Assembly: GCA_018056685.1 (NCBI GenBank) | Contig: JAGPFC010000013.1 | Span: forward strand, 1-64,000 | DNA: 64,000 bases | Direction of reading: 5' to 3' | Origin: Smithella sp. | Lineage (GTDB): Bacteria; Desulfobacterota; Syntrophia; Syntrophales; Smithellaceae | Shown here: positions 51,897 through 60,590 of the stretch, piece after piece | Position numbering within the stretch: the stretch's first letter is position 1 | Layout of the letters: every line of letters begins with the position of its first letter | Notes under the pieces: generated by a model | Seen by the model: the letters and a program-made list of their open reading frames with translations, nothing else | Told to the model about the DNA's origin: nothing | The model's database searches: none | Made by a program: the position numbers and the translations under genes

Positions 51897-51912
51897 TGGC
51901 ACGGCTTTGGCA
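51897..51912 (+). promoter_or_regulatory. Sigma-54 promoter of the glutamate synthase operon
   Basis: TGGCACGGCTTTGGCA has a perfect -24 box and GG-N10-GC spacing. The -12 box is TGGC instead of TTGC, so it may be weaker. Transcription would begin near 51923, about 48 bases before the first gene. Confidence 0.65.
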
Positions 51913-51970
51913 GTTATCATTGTGCGTTTTGATATTAAGACCGAAGAGAGTTTGGGAGGTTATAATTAAT

Positions 51971-53101
51971 ATGTGTCGCCTGTTTTCCATAACGAGTAAC
52001 GATCCTCTTTCGCCGATGGTGGCCATTCGCGCCATTGATGTGATGAAAGAAGGACACGACGGATCGGGTGTAGGCCTTTTTCTGACCGACCTCGGCGGCG
52101 AATTTCAGAATTTTAAAGACGAGCCGATTCTTTCCGGGATATTTTCAAATGAAGGATTGAAAAACCTTGACCGTTTTATGATTGATCAGGATTTCATGGT
52201 CAAATACAAACTTTCCATCAAACCGGCCAAGACACCTCCGGTGGGCACGCCGAAAAGAGATAATTATGTCATCCGGGTTTATGAATATCCGGCTGAATGG
52301 GAAAGCTTAAGCAAGGAAGAAATCCAGTTTCGTCTCATGATGGTGCAATTGCAACTGCGTCGCATGGGAGAGCAGGACGACTCCATGCTGATTTTCAGTT
52401 TCTGGCCCGATGTGATTATGATTAAAGAAGTGGGAGATCCACTGGCTGTTGCCGAATATCTGGGGTTGGACCGCAAGGAACTCACGGCGCGGGTCATCTT
52501 AAGCCAGGGGCGCCAGAACACGAATTACGCGATCAATATTTACGCCTGCCATCCGTTCTTTATCCAGGGAATGGCTTCGGCGACCAACGGAGAAAACACA
52601 GCCTTTGTGCCCATCCGCGAGTTTCTGAGTTCGCGCAACTTCCCGGGCTATACCGGTTATAACTCCGATTCGGAAGTTTTCACGCACATCTTGCATTACA
52701 TGCAGAATCAACTGGGCATGGGAATGGAAATGTACAAGCACATCATCACGCCGCTGAAAGATACGGAACTGGACCGGCATGCCAACGGAGACTGGCTGAG
52801 AAAGTTAAAGCAGGCCTGCCGGCCTTTGATTATTGACGGACCGAATTGCGTGATCGGCTGTCTGCCGGATAAATCCATGTTCATGGTGCAGGATTCGAAG
52901 AAACTTCGTCCCGGTGTTGTCGGTGGACGTCCCGGTTTGTTCGCCTTTTCCTCGGAAATGTGCGGCCTGGATGCGGCCATTCCGGACCGATATATCAACC
53001 TCGATTATCAACCGATGAAATATGAAACGGTTCTGGTGAATCGTGAACGTCAGGAGATAAAGAAATGGAATCAATTGGAACCATTAACCCATCCGCATTA
53101 A
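51971..53101 (+). CDS. Glutamate synthase, amidotransferase (class II) subunit
   Basis: A 376-residue protein starting Met-Cys-Arg-Leu-Phe. Removal of Met exposes the catalytic N-terminal cysteine of class II glutamine amidotransferases, so the start is fixed at 51971, with GGGAGG upstream. GHDGSGVG, ACHPFFIQGMASATNGEN and SDSEVFTHILHYM are the glutamine-binding segments. It hydrolyses glutamine and passes ammonia to the FMN subunit. A separate amidotransferase chain is the archaeal-type arrangement, in contrast to the single large alpha subunit of most bacteria. It overlaps the next gene by 37 bases. Confidence 0.9.
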   Translation: MCRLFSITSNDPLSPMVAIRAIDVMKEGHDGSGVGLFLTDLGGEFQNFKDEPILSGIFSNEGLKNLDRFMIDQDFMVKYKLSIKPAKTPPVGTPKRDNYVIRVYEYPAEWESLSKEEIQFRLMMVQLQLRRMGEQDDSMLIFSFWPDVIMIKEVGDPLAVAEYLGLDRKELTARVILSQGRQNTNYAINIYACHPFFIQGMASATNGENTAFVPIREFLSSRNFPGYTGYNSDSEVFTHILHYMQNQLGMGMEMYKHIITPLKDTELDRHANGDWLRKLKQACRPLIIDGPNCVIGCLPDKSMFMVQDSKKLRPGVVGGRPGLFAFSSEMCGLDAAIPDRYINLDYQPMKYETVLVNRERQEIKKWNQLEPLTHPH

Positions 53102-54699
53102 GCGTCAAAGACCTGCCCTGGCAGATCCTGTGGAACAAGGATAAGTGCACGCTTTGCGGCCAGTGCACCACGGTTTGTCCGGTCCGTGCCATAGAGCTGG
53201 GCGTGCATCGCAAACGCGCTCTGCAAGTTCCCATCGGTCTGGAAGAAAAACCGGGCAATCTGCTGACTGTTTATTTCGGTATTGATCAGCGCACCGATGC
53301 GGCTCACGCGTGTGTCGGCTGCGGCATGTGCAATATGGTTTGTCCCAACAACGCGATTATGCCCCTGCGTGGCGACGAAATCGATAAGCTGCGTTTTCAT
53401 GTCAATCAGGGCGGCGAACCGCGACGTCGTGGTGGCCGGCGCAACTCACCCGACAGTGTGCTGGATAAAATTAAATTCGTCCGTATCTCCATGCTGACCG
53501 ACCCGGCACTGGATGCGGGACGTCATGAATTTGAATTGAGAACCCTGCTCGGCAGAATTCTGCCGCCGGAAGAAATGTTGAGAGTCAGCCGGGAAAACGG
53601 CTGGATGCCGCCGGTGCGTGAAATTTATCCGCTGATCATCGGCAGCATGTCCTTTGGAGCGCTGTCACCGAATATGTGGGAAGGTCTGCAAATGGGCGTT
53701 GCCTATCTGAATGAAGAACTGGGCATGCCCGTGCGCATGTGCACCGGTGAAGGGGGCTGTCCGCCGCGACTGCTCAGATCCCGGTTTCTGAAATATGTCA
53801 TTTTGCAGATTGCCAGCGGTTACTTTGGTTGGGATGAAATTATCCATAATCTGCCGCACATGAAGGAAGACCCCTGCGCGATTGAAATCAAATACGGTCA
53901 GGGCGCCAAGCCCGGTGACGGCGGGTTGCTGATGTGGTACAAGGTCAACAAATTGATAGCCGCCATTCGCGGTGTGCCGCAGGGGGTGAGTCTGCCCAGC
54001 CCGCCGACGCATCAGACCAAATATTCGATTGAAGAGGCCGTGGCCAAGATGATTCAGTCCATGTATATGGCCTGGGGCTTCCGCGTGCCGGTTTATCCTA
54101 AGATATCCGCCACGAGTACATCGCTGGCCGTGCTGAATAATCTGACCCGGAATCCTTATGCGGCCGGTCTGGCCATTGATGGCGAGGATGGCGGCACGGG
54201 CGCCGCCTATAATGTTTCGATGAATCACATGGGACATCCGATTGCCAGCAACCTCCGTGATGCTTATCTGAACCTGGTCAAACTGGGCAAGCAAAATGAG
54301 ATCCCTCTTTTTGCCGGCGGCGGCATCGGGAAAAACGGAAACCTGGCGGCAAACGCTGCCGCGTTGATCATGCTGGGCGCGAGCGGTGTGCAGACCGGCA
54401 AATATATCATGCAGGCTGCCGCGGGCTGTCTGGGATCGGAGGGCGACCGCTGCAATGTATGCAACATCGGTGTTTGCCCCAAGGGCATTACATCACAGGA
54501 TTCGCGTCTGGATCGCCGGTTGGATCCGGAAAAAGTCGCCGAGCGTATTGTGGACGTTTTCCTGAGCTTTGACACGGAATTGAAAAAAATCGTCGCGCCG
54601 CTGGGACGTTCGACCTCACTGCCCATCGGCATGTCCGACGCGCTCGGCATCGCCGACGCGGATGCGGCCGGGAGATTGAATATTAAATACGTTTTATAG
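53065..54699 (+). CDS. gltB: Glutamate synthase, FMN-binding central subunit with ferredoxin domain
   Basis: A 544-residue protein. Two [4Fe-4S] motifs lie at the N-terminus (C28, C31, C34, C38 and C83, C86, C89, C93). The FMN/3Fe-4S synthase core follows: PLIIGSMSFGALSPNMWEGL, GEGGCPPRLLRS, KYGQGAKPGDGGLL, VSLPSPPTHQTKYSIEE, IDGEDGGTGAA and CNVCNIGVCPKGI, the cysteine cluster of the 3Fe-4S site. It combines 2-oxoglutarate and ammonia to glutamate with electrons from the partner. AGGAG precedes ATG 53065. It is the second gene of the operon. Confidence 0.94.
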   Translation: MESIGTINPSALSVKDLPWQILWNKDKCTLCGQCTTVCPVRAIELGVHRKRALQVPIGLEEKPGNLLTVYFGIDQRTDAAHACVGCGMCNMVCPNNAIMPLRGDEIDKLRFHVNQGGEPRRRGGRRNSPDSVLDKIKFVRISMLTDPALDAGRHEFELRTLLGRILPPEEMLRVSRENGWMPPVREIYPLIIGSMSFGALSPNMWEGLQMGVAYLNEELGMPVRMCTGEGGCPPRLLRSRFLKYVILQIASGYFGWDEIIHNLPHMKEDPCAIEIKYGQGAKPGDGGLLMWYKVNKLIAAIRGVPQGVSLPSPPTHQTKYSIEEAVAKMIQSMYMAWGFRVPVYPKISATSTSLAVLNNLTRNPYAAGLAIDGEDGGTGAAYNVSMNHMGHPIASNLRDAYLNLVKLGKQNEIPLFAGGGIGKNGNLAANAAALIMLGASGVQTGKYIMQAAAGCLGSEGDRCNVCNIGVCPKGITSQDSRLDRRLDPEKVAERIVDVFLSFDTELKKIVAPLGRSTSLPIGMSDALGIADADAAGRLNIKYVL

Positions 54700-54718
54700 G
54701 ACAGGATTCATAAAAGAT

Positions 54719-57055
54719 ATGACCAGAAAAGAATCGAAAAAAATCGCCGGACAGGAAAACGGAATCCGTGTTGAATCGCGCGTTCTGGAAGAGCAGATTC
54801 AGCGGGCTGTTGCGGACGGTTATCATCATATTGAAATAACCGCTTACGGACAGCACGGTCTGGGTGGTCGTCTCTGGAGGGCCGGAGATAAACAGATTAA
54901 AGTTGATGTCACCGGCACATCCGGTCAGCGTCTGGGATCGATGGGCTTTGCCAATACGGTGGTTGAAGTTTTCGGTCCGGCTTCCGACGATGTCGGCTGG
55001 CTCAACGCCGGAGCTCATATTATCGTGCATGGCAACGCGACCAACGGTGTCGGCAACGCCATGGCTCAGGGCAAAATTTACATTGACGGCGATATCGGCG
55101 CCCGCGGGATGACCATGACCAAACACAACCCGCGTTTCGAGCCTCCGGAACTCTGGGTTTTCGGCAGGGCGGGTGATTCATTTGCAGAATTCATGGCCGG
55201 CGGGATTGCCGTGATCTGTGGTGTCGGGGCGGAGAGCAAACAGGATGTTCTGGGTTATCGCCCCTGTGTGGGCATGGTGGGAGGAAAGATTTTCTTCCGC
55301 GGACGGCAGAGTTCCTACAGTTCGTCCGATGCCCGGCTCGTTACCGATCTTCCTGACGATGAGTGGCAGTGGCTGAAAAATAATCTGAAAAAATTCCTGC
55401 AAGCGATTGGCAAACAGTACTTGTGTGAAGAGCTGACAGCAAAACGCAGTGACTGGCAGCTGCTGATCGCCTTGAAACCTCACGAGAAGAAAGGTCGTGC
55501 CCTGCGACCGATGAATGTTTTTCATCAGGAATCATGGGATAAAGAACTGGGCAGGGGAGGCCTGATTGGCGATCTGACCAGCGCGGACCGTTCGCCCATC
55601 GGTCTGATTACCACCGGCGAATTACGCCGTTTTATTCCAGTATGGGCCAATGAGAAATATCTGCCGCCCTGTCAGGCGCATTGCCCCACGGGCATTCCCG
55701 TTCAGAAAAGATGGGAACTGATCCGGAAAGGAAAAATGCAGGAGGCGGTGGATCTCGCGCTGGAATATACACCTTTTCCGGCGACGGTTTGCGGTTATCT
55801 TTGTCCGAATCTTTGCATGCAGAATTGTTCCCGAAAAACGGTCAACCTGCCGTCTGTGGATGTAACCGTGCTGGGAAAATCATCGCTGGAAGCGAAAGAA
55901 CCCAAGCCCCTTGCCGCCACCGGCAAAAAGGTAGCCGTCATTGGCGGTGGCGCGGCGGGGCTCTCCGTGGCGTGGCAGTTGTGGATGAAGGGCCACGACG
56001 CGGTCATTTTTGAAGGCAGGAAACAACTGGGCGGCAAGATTACGGAAACCATTCCGCAGAGCCGCATTCCCGATGAAGTGGTGGATCATGAAATCAACCG
56101 GTTTGCAAAAAGTGTGCGTCACATTCATTTGAACGCTTCCCTGACCAGGGAAAAATTCAAAAAACTGAAAAATGAATATGACTTTATCGTCATTGCCGCC
56201 GGCGCCGCTCAACCGCGGAAAATAAATGTTCCCGGAATGGACAGGGCTATTCCCGCGCTTGACTTTCTGAAACAAAGCAAATTAAATTGCGTCAAGGTCG
56301 GTAAAAAGGTCGTGATTATAGGTGCCGGCAATGTCGGCTGTGACGCCGCGACGGAAGCGTTCCGTCTTGGCGCCAAAAGTGTTACGCTGATCGACGTTCA
56401 GCAACCCGCGTCTTTCGGCGTGGAAAGACGTCATGCGGAAGCGGCCGGGGCGAAATTTCTGTGGCCCCGTTTTACCAAAGCCATTACGGCCAAAGGTGTG
56501 GAGCTGACTGACGGAGAAATTCTACCCGCGGATACAGTGATTGTGGCTGTCGGTGATGTGCCGGATCTATCTTTCCTGCCGGAAGAGGTTGCCACTAAAA
56601 ACGGCTTTATCGTTGTCGATGAGCAATACCGGACGAGCGACGAACAGACCTTCGCCATCGGCGATGCCGTCAGACCGGGACTGCTCACCGAAGCAATCGG
56701 CGCGGGACGGATTGCGGCGCGAACAATCGATAATCTGTTAAAAGGCGTTGGCGAAACATATGACCAGCTTCCGCCGATTGATTTTCACCGGGTGAAAACG
56801 GAATATTTCGATGCGCGCATCAAGAGTTTTTCCGATCCGGTTTCCTGCGCGGCGAATTGCGCTTCCTGCGCTTCCTGCCGTGACTGCGGCATGTGTGAAA
56901 CCATCTGTCCGCAAAACGCGATTTCGCGCAAGGCGCTGAACGGAGATAATTACGAGTATGAGGTGAACGAAGAACTTTGCATTGGTTGCGGTTTCTGTGC
57001 CGGCGTCTGTCCGACCGGCGTCTGGGAAATCGTCGAAAATAAACCTTTAGACTAG
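54719..57055 (+). CDS. gltD: Glutamate synthase GXGXG domain fused to GltD-type NAD(P)H oxidoreductase and ferredoxin
   Basis: A 778-residue fusion. Residues 1-245 are the GXGXG beta-helix domain normally at the C-terminus of the large subunit (TGTSGQRLGSMGF, HGNATNGVGNAMAQG, IDGDIGARGMTM). Residues 310-690 are a GltD-like flavoprotein: PPCQAHCPTGIPVQKRWELI, CGYLCPNLCMQNC, the FAD loop AVIGGGAAGLSVAWQL and the NAD(P) loop VIIGAGNVGCDAATEA. A 2[4Fe-4S] ferredoxin tail ends it (CASCRDCGMCETICP; CIGCGFCAGVCP). It supplies electrons to the FMN subunit. The three-way fusion is an unusual packaging. It lies 19 bases after gltB. Confidence 0.92.
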   Translation: MTRKESKKIAGQENGIRVESRVLEEQIQRAVADGYHHIEITAYGQHGLGGRLWRAGDKQIKVDVTGTSGQRLGSMGFANTVVEVFGPASDDVGWLNAGAHIIVHGNATNGVGNAMAQGKIYIDGDIGARGMTMTKHNPRFEPPELWVFGRAGDSFAEFMAGGIAVICGVGAESKQDVLGYRPCVGMVGGKIFFRGRQSSYSSSDARLVTDLPDDEWQWLKNNLKKFLQAIGKQYLCEELTAKRSDWQLLIALKPHEKKGRALRPMNVFHQESWDKELGRGGLIGDLTSADRSPIGLITTGELRRFIPVWANEKYLPPCQAHCPTGIPVQKRWELIRKGKMQEAVDLALEYTPFPATVCGYLCPNLCMQNCSRKTVNLPSVDVTVLGKSSLEAKEPKPLAATGKKVAVIGGGAAGLSVAWQLWMKGHDAVIFEGRKQLGGKITETIPQSRIPDEVVDHEINRFAKSVRHIHLNASLTREKFKKLKNEYDFIVIAAGAAQPRKINVPGMDRAIPALDFLKQSKLNCVKVGKKVVIIGAGNVGCDAATEAFRLGAKSVTLIDVQQPASFGVERRHAEAAGAKFLWPRFTKAITAKGVELTDGEILPADTVIVAVGDVPDLSFLPEEVATKNGFIVVDEQYRTSDEQTFAIGDAVRPGLLTEAIGAGRIAARTIDNLLKGVGETYDQLPPIDFHRVKTEYFDARIKSFSDPVSCAANCASCASCRDCGMCETICPQNAISRKALNGDNYEYEVNEELCIGCGFCAGVCPTGVWEIVENKPLD

Positions 57056-57061
57056 AATCAC

Positions 57062-57087
57062 GGGAATAATTCCAGAGAATTATTCCC
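57062..57087. other. Perfect hairpin between gltD and glnN2
   Basis: GGGAATAATTC (57062-57072) pairs with GAATTATTCCC (57077-57087) around CAGA. No T-tract follows. It could attenuate transcription or stabilise the operon 3' end. Confidence 0.6.
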
Positions 57088-57114
57088 TCCGCTATGCGGG
57101 ATAATTCGACCAAC

Positions 57115-57144
57115 AAACTTCAGAGTACTGTGTTTCTGAAGTTT
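57115..57144. repeat. Inverted repeat before glnN2
   Basis: AAACTTCAGA (57115-57124) pairs perfectly with TCTGAAGTTT (57135-57144). The right arm lies inside repeat copy B. Confidence 0.65.
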
Positions 57145-57156
57145 GGGTCTCATTAA
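57132..57156. repeat. 25-bp interspersed repeat, copy B
   Basis: Same 25-base sequence as 7464-7488 with one mismatch (GTTTCTGAAG here, GTTTCTGAAA there). It lies directly before the glnN2 ribosome site. Confidence 0.7.
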
Positions 57157-57181
57157 CATGAAAGAGTGAGGAAATAAAATC

Positions 57182-59353
57182 ATGAAAAAGACAAAACAAA
57201 CCACCGCAGCAGAAAGACAATACCTGATCGAAAAGGAAAAATTTGTCCCGGTCTCGCAGTACTTCGGTGAGGATACTTTTAACCGCAAGGCGATGAAGGA
57301 AAAGCTGCCGAAAGAGACCTTCAAAAAATTGATGGACGCCATCGATAAGGGTAAAACCATTGACGCGAAAACCGCCGATGTCGTGGCCGAGGCCATGAAA
57401 AAATGGGCGCTGGAAAAAGGCGCGACGCATTTTGCTCACTGGTTCCAGCCGATGACAGGAATCACCGCCGAAAAGCATGACGCGTTCGTTGATCCCTGCG
57501 GCGACGGACAGGTGATGGAAAAGTTTTCCGGCAAGCAGCTTGTTCAGGGCGAGCCTGATGCTTCCAGTTTTCCTTCCGGCGGCATCCGTGCCACCTTTGA
57601 AGCCCGCGGTTATACGGCCTGGGATATGTCCTCACCGGCTTTCATCAAACGGAACGGTATTTCCACCACGCTTTGCATTCCGACCGTCTTTATTTCCTAT
57701 AACGGACAGGCGCTGGACAAAAAGACACCGCTGTTGCGTTCCATCCGCGCCTTGAGCAACAGCGCCGTCAATATGCTGAAGGTGCTGGGGGTTAAGAATG
57801 TCAAAAAAGTATATTCCAATCTCGGCCCCGAACAGGAATACTTTTTAATCGATATGGATTATTTCTTCAAACGTCAGGATCTGGTGCTCGGCGGCAGAAC
57901 CGTTGTCGGCGCTCCTCCCGCCAAGGGACAGGAACTGGAAGATCAGTATTTCGGCAGCATTAAAGAAAGAATATCTTCCTATATGCACGATGTCGAAGAA
58001 GAACTTTTCAAGCTGGGCGTGCCGGCCAAGACAAGACACAACGAAGTGGCGCCCAGCCAGTTTGAAATCGCGCCGGTTTATGAAGAAGCCAACCTGGCTG
58101 TCGATCACAATCAACTGGTGATGGACACGCTCAAATCCGTCGCTAAAAAGCACCGGCTGGCCGCTCTGATGCACGAAAAACCCTTTGCCGGTATCAACGG
58201 TTCCGGCAAACACGTCAACTGGTCGATATCCGATAATAACGGGAATAACCTGCTCAATCCCGGCAAGACACCGCATGACAACATTCAATTCCTTGTGTTT
58301 CTAATTGCCACCATCCGCGCCGTTTACAAGCACGCGGATATTCTGCGTGCTTCCGTCGCCTCTTACGGTAATGATCACCGGCTGGGCGCCAACGAAGCGC
58401 CGCCCGCGATTATTTCAGTCTTTTTAGGCGATCAATTGACGCAGATTCTGGAAAACATTCAACGGGGAACCGTGACCAAAGCAACCAACGCGGAAATTAT
58501 TGATTTAGGAATTTCCTCTCTGCCTACGCTGAGCAAGGACAATACCGACCGTAACCGGACATCACCTTTCGCCTTTACCGGCAACAAATTTGAATTCCGC
58601 GCCGTGGGGTCATCGCAGAACATCGCCTCTCCGGCGCTGGTCATCAATACAATCGTCGCGGAGAGCATTGACGAACTGGCGGAAAAAATAAAAGCCAAAG
58701 ACACTAAAAATATCAATCAGGCGGTTCTGGAGGTGCTCAAAGAGGAAATCACTTACATTAAACCCGTTCTGTTTAACGGCGACAACTACAGCAAGGAATG
58801 GGAAGCGGAAGCAGCAAGAAGAGGTCTGCCGAATGAGAAAACCACCCCCACAGCCTTAAAAGCCATGATTACAAAAAAGGGGTTGGATCTTTTCGAAAAA
58901 TATCAGGTTCTCTCCAATTTGGAAGTCAAAGCGCGACAACTGATTCACATTGAACGCTATATCAAGGATCTGGAAATTGAAGTCAAATGCCTCAACACCA
59001 TCTGCCTCAGTCAGATTATCCCGGCAGCGGTATTTTATCAGAAGAAGCTGGCCGACGCGATTAACAGCACCAGGGCAGCGTTGGGCAATGCGGCGGTTGT
59101 TTCGGCGGAAGTTGATCTGCTCAAGAAAATTACCGATTTAATGAATGATATCCACGCGACCAACAAAGATATTCAACTGAAGGTGGAAGCCGCCAACGCT
59201 CTGCACGATGAACAGAAAAAGGCGGAAATGTTAAGTGCCAAAGTGAAACCGAAAATGGAAGAACTGCGTGCCTACGTGGATGCTCTGGAAAGTCTTGTGG
59301 ATGATGATGTATGGCCTCTGCCGAAGTTCTGGGAAATGTTGTTCATTAATTAA
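57182..59353 (+). CDS. glnN: Type III glutamine synthetase (second copy)
   Basis: A 723-residue GlnN paralogue with the same motifs as the first copy: FAHWFQPMTG, DASSFPSGGIRATFEARGY, LGPEQEYFLID, NEVAPSQFEIAP, NGSGKHVNWS and SPFAFTGNKFEFRAVGSS. Most differences cluster in surface loops and the C-terminal helical region. GAGG precedes ATG 57182. It follows the glutamate synthase genes by 126 bases containing two hairpins and copy B of the repeat, so co-transcription with glutamate synthase (a full GS-GOGAT unit) is likely but may be attenuated. A terminator follows. Confidence 0.96.
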   Translation: MKKTKQTTAAERQYLIEKEKFVPVSQYFGEDTFNRKAMKEKLPKETFKKLMDAIDKGKTIDAKTADVVAEAMKKWALEKGATHFAHWFQPMTGITAEKHDAFVDPCGDGQVMEKFSGKQLVQGEPDASSFPSGGIRATFEARGYTAWDMSSPAFIKRNGISTTLCIPTVFISYNGQALDKKTPLLRSIRALSNSAVNMLKVLGVKNVKKVYSNLGPEQEYFLIDMDYFFKRQDLVLGGRTVVGAPPAKGQELEDQYFGSIKERISSYMHDVEEELFKLGVPAKTRHNEVAPSQFEIAPVYEEANLAVDHNQLVMDTLKSVAKKHRLAALMHEKPFAGINGSGKHVNWSISDNNGNNLLNPGKTPHDNIQFLVFLIATIRAVYKHADILRASVASYGNDHRLGANEAPPAIISVFLGDQLTQILENIQRGTVTKATNAEIIDLGISSLPTLSKDNTDRNRTSPFAFTGNKFEFRAVGSSQNIASPALVINTIVAESIDELAEKIKAKDTKNINQAVLEVLKEEITYIKPVLFNGDNYSKEWEAEAARRGLPNEKTTPTALKAMITKKGLDLFEKYQVLSNLEVKARQLIHIERYIKDLEIEVKCLNTICLSQIIPAAVFYQKKLADAINSTRAALGNAAVVSAEVDLLKKITDLMNDIHATNKDIQLKVEAANALHDEQKKAEMLSAKVKPKMEELRAYVDALESLVDDDVWPLPKFWEMLFIN

Positions 59354-59366
59354 AAAAATCGCCGGG

Positions 59367-59400
59367 CGGGGAATGGACAAAAACCATTCCCCGTTTCGTT
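59367..59400 (+). terminator. Rho-independent terminator of glnN2
   Basis: CGGGGAATGG (59367-59376) pairs perfectly with CCATTCCCCG (59384-59393), followed by TTTCGTT. It ends the nitrogen island on the plus strand before carA. Confidence 0.8.
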
Positions 59401-59447
59401 ATCATTTTTTCTCATTATTTTTCTTCTGATTATTTTTTTGCCGGGAG

Positions 59448-60590
59448 ATGAAAATTCAAATGCCTCTTTTGAAGCAAAAGAAAAAGGCCTTGCTGATTCT
59501 GGAAGACGGCAGTGTCTTTGAAGGATATGTCTTCGCGGGAAGTGGTGAAACGATGGGCGAGGTCGTTTTCAACACAGGCATGACCGGCTATCAGGAAGTC
59601 ATTACCGACCCGTCTTACAAGGGACAAATCGTTACCATGACATATCCTCTGATCGGCAACTACGGCATCAACGATGAAGACATGGAATCCGCCGGCATTC
59701 ATCTGGAGGGTTTTATTGTCAAAGAATATCAACCTCATCCCAGTAACTGGCGGATGACACGAAGCCTGAAATCCTTTCTGGAAGATCACGGCAAAATAGG
59801 TATCGAGGGAATTGATACCCGAGCCCTGACACGCCGTTTGAGAATTTCCGGCGCGATGAAGGGAATCATTTCCACGAACAGTAAAAACATCAAGTCCCTG
59901 TTGGCCAAGGTCCAGGAATACCCAGGTCTGGTCGGCCGTGATCTGGTCAAAGAAGTAAGCTGTAAGACACCGTATCTCTGGAAAAACGGAACAGTTAATC
60001 ATGATGAGTTCCCGTCAAGGAAGACCAATAACAAATTACGTGTGGCTGTCCTGGATTGCGGAGTTAAATATAATATTCTGCGGCTTCTGGAAAAAAACGG
60101 CTGCGAAATCATGGTCCTTCCCGCCACGTCCACCGGCGCCGAAATTCTGGCCGTGAAGCCGGACGGCGTTTTGCTTTCCAACGGTCCCGGTGATCCGGCA
60201 GCCCTTCCTTATATCGTGGATGCCGCCCGCGCCGTCATCGGCAAGGTACCGGTCTTCGGTATTTGCCTGGGGCATCAGATCATCGGGCAGGCCATCGGCG
60301 GGTACACGGAAAAATTAAAATTCGGCCATCACGGTATCAATCAACCGGTGAAAAATGTTGAAACGGGACGGGTGGAAATCACCTCTCAAAACCACGGTTT
60401 TGTCGTCGTTCCGGACTCGGTGAAAGATAAGGCTCAAAAAACGTATCACAATTTGAATGACAACACCTCGGAAGGCATGCGGATGCCGGAGGCTTTCAGC
60501 GTCCAGTATCATCCGGAAGCGGCCCCGGGTCCCAGGGATACGGAATATTTATTCGAACAGTTTGTCGCAATGATGAAAAGAGTGAAATAA
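59448..60590 (+). CDS. carA: Carbamoyl phosphate synthase, small (glutaminase) subunit
   Basis: A 380-residue subunit that hydrolyses glutamine and channels ammonia to CarB. The N-terminal domain has VVFNTGMTGYQEVITDPSY and GIDTRALTRRLR. The class I triad is C273 in GICLGHQ and H355/E357 in QYHPEAAPG. The start is uncertain: ATG 59448 has a GGGAG only one base upstream, while ATG 59460 is 13 bases after it. It abuts carB directly. Confidence 0.96.
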   Translation: MKIQMPLLKQKKKALLILEDGSVFEGYVFAGSGETMGEVVFNTGMTGYQEVITDPSYKGQIVTMTYPLIGNYGINDEDMESAGIHLEGFIVKEYQPHPSNWRMTRSLKSFLEDHGKIGIEGIDTRALTRRLRISGAMKGIISTNSKNIKSLLAKVQEYPGLVGRDLVKEVSCKTPYLWKNGTVNHDEFPSRKTNNKLRVAVLDCGVKYNILRLLEKNGCEIMVLPATSTGAEILAVKPDGVLLSNGPGDPAALPYIVDAARAVIGKVPVFGICLGHQIIGQAIGGYTEKLKFGHHGINQPVKNVETGRVEITSQNHGFVVVPDSVKDKAQKTYHNLNDNTSEGMRMPEAFSVQYHPEAAPGPRDTEYLFEQFVAMMKRVK

